Source of the DNA: Clostridioides difficile
GTDB lineage: Bacteria; Bacillota; Clostridia; Peptostreptococcales; Peptostreptococcaceae
DNA length: 64,000 nucleotides
Direction of reading: 5' to 3'
Assembly (NCBI GenBank): GCA_024919175.1
Contig: CP103804.1
Location: 3,906,001-3,970,000, forward strand
Shown here: positions 63,039 through 64,000 of the stretch, in pieces
Numbering within the stretch: position 1 is the first letter of the stretch
Layout: each line of letters opens with the position of its first letter
The notes under the pieces: generated by a model
What the model was told of the DNA's origin: nothing
The model's input: the letters and a program-made list of their open reading frames with translations, nothing else
Database searches by the model: none
Position numbers and translations under genes: made by a program

Positions 63039-64000
63039 CTAATAATTTAGTTCTTGAAAATGCAACCTATCCCCATAGTAACAAAAATGCTTATACCTAG
63101 TCTGTCCATCCCTACACTTCGCAACTATTAAATCAACAATCTTAATTCCCCTGTACTCTGATTCCCTAACTGATTCCTCACTTTCTCCTATGTCTTTTAC
63201 TGCTTCTTCATAATCACTCCCTTTTAATTGATGTATATAAACCACATTGTTGCTATCGTGGTAGATGGCTTTACTATCCCTCATAGGTCTATCTCCATAA
63301 GGTCTAAAATCTTTCATTTCATCATTTAATTGGCTTAACTGAATTATTGGTATATCAAAATCCAGAGTCATACTTTTTAATTCTCTAGAAAAGGTGGCTA
63401 CTTCTCTTTCTCTTTTTTCCATACTTTTTTGAGATGTAAGAAGTTGCACATAATCCACAATTAATAAGTCGGGCTTTATTTGCCTTATCCTCTTTCTAAT
63501 TGCACTGATTGTGTCTATCTTGTCATTTATATAAATTAAGTTATTCTCGCGTAAATCTCCTATTGCATTTACAATTAGTTTCCAATCACTTTCATTTATC
63601 TCTTTAGATTTCATATTTCTTGTACTTACCCCTGTTATTTTGCATATATTTCTCATAAACACTTGCTCACTTGTCATTTCTCTACTTATAAATAGAGTCT
63701 TTTTCCCTTGTTTAGCCGAATTTAACATTATTTGAAGAGCCAAAGCAGTCTTTCCAACTCCTGATTTAGCTGCTATTGTCGTTAGCTCTCCTTTAAAAAG
63801 ACCTCCTATAGTCGAATCAAGTAAGCTTATCCCAAACTTAAATCCAACATCCTTTTTACTTTCTAAAAAATCAAGGACTTTTTCTGCTATACTATGTACA
63901 TCATCATTTTCATAAGTATCTTTGTCCAAGATTTTTCTTATGTTATTTTCAAATTTATAGATACAAGTGTCGATATTTTCTCCAAAATTTATCCCTTCCA
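63039..64000 (-). CDS. DnaB-type replicative helicase (partial, phage/element type)
   Basis: The frame stays open to the window edge, so the N-terminal part is outside; I do not use the internal TTG near 63929 as a start. The RecA-like motor is complete: Walker A AKSGVGKTALALQI, the SREM motif FISREMTSEQV, Walker B DLLIVDYVQLL and the QLSQLNDE motif. The C-terminus (HFCYYGDRLHFQEL) is typical of DnaB. The company of a small HTH protein and DnaA boxes suggests a prophage or integrative element, not the host dnaB. Confidence 0.88.
   Translation of the reverse strand, partial: EGINFGENIDTCIYKFENNIRKILDKDTYENDDVHSIAEKVLDFLESKKDVGFKFGISLLDSTIGGLFKGELTTIAAKSGVGKTALALQIMLNSAKQGKKTLFISREMTSEQVFMRNICKITGVSTRNMKSKEINESDWKLIVNAIGDLRENNLIYINDKIDTISAIRKRIRQIKPDLLIVDYVQLLTSQKSMEKREREVATFSRELKSMTLDFDIPIIQLSQLNDEMKDFRPYGDRPMRDSKAIYHDSNNVVYIHQLKGSDYEEAVKDIGESEESVRESEYRGIKIVDLIVAKCRDGQTRYKHFCYYGDRLHFQELNY

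Overview
The window is AT-rich Firmicute DNA and almost certainly comes from Clostridioides difficile or a close divergent lineage. The evidence is a full-length toxin A gene (tcdA), a TcdR sigma factor, a C. difficile-type ethanolamine (eut) operon and a C. difficile-type type I toxin-antitoxin pair. Every identification rests on reading the sequence and on remembered protein families; nothing was searched.

Layout. 1-8.2 kb (minus strand): the start of a eut operon (eutG, eutS, eutP, eutA, partial eutB). Upstream of it lies a three-gene set of choline/ethanolamine-type kinase, EutH-type permease and ureohydrolase. 8.3-34.6 kb: an accessory region rich in transporters and one-gene regulators. 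It holds four MATE exporters, an MFS exporter, a CDF metal transporter, and MarR, TetR, AraC, MerR, PadR, MocR, BlaI and Crp regulators. It also carries an Rpn nuclease, an M28 peptidase, a methyltransferase, PhzF, a radical SAM protein, a GNAT and a nucleotidyltransferase. Intergenic minisatellites and palindromic operators are frequent.

34.7-45.7 kb (minus strand): an atypical pathogenicity locus with tcdA as the only large toxin gene, a UviB/BhlA-like holin-type gene and tcdR. tcdB, tcdE and tcdC are absent and the neighbours are not those of the usual PaLoc site. Between tcdR and tcdA a tcdR-uviB module is duplicated in tandem. One copy keeps tcdR and has a decayed uviB; the other has a decayed tcdR and keeps uviB. 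A further uviB start fragment and a possible endolysin tail are also present. This reciprocal decay is the most striking structure in the window.

46.1-52.7 kb: a sigma-54 promoter drives an operon for an anion transporter, a metallo-amidohydrolase, a 2-hydroxyacid dehydrogenase and an RraA-like protein. A convergent PrpR-type sigma-54 activator follows. 53.2-58.9 kb: two divergent ABC-related operons around a Crp-family regulator. One has an unusual set of leaderless binding protein, permease-less ATPase and cysteine-bearing GTPase; the other is a complete NitT/TauT-type importer. 59.0-60.4 kb: a type I toxin-antitoxin locus and two iron-sulfur proteins. 60.4-62.4 kb: an IS607-family element whose tnpB carries an in-frame stop. 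62.6-64 kb: the edge of a phage-like replication module with two regularly spaced pairs of DnaA boxes, a small HTH protein and a DnaB-type helicase running off the window.
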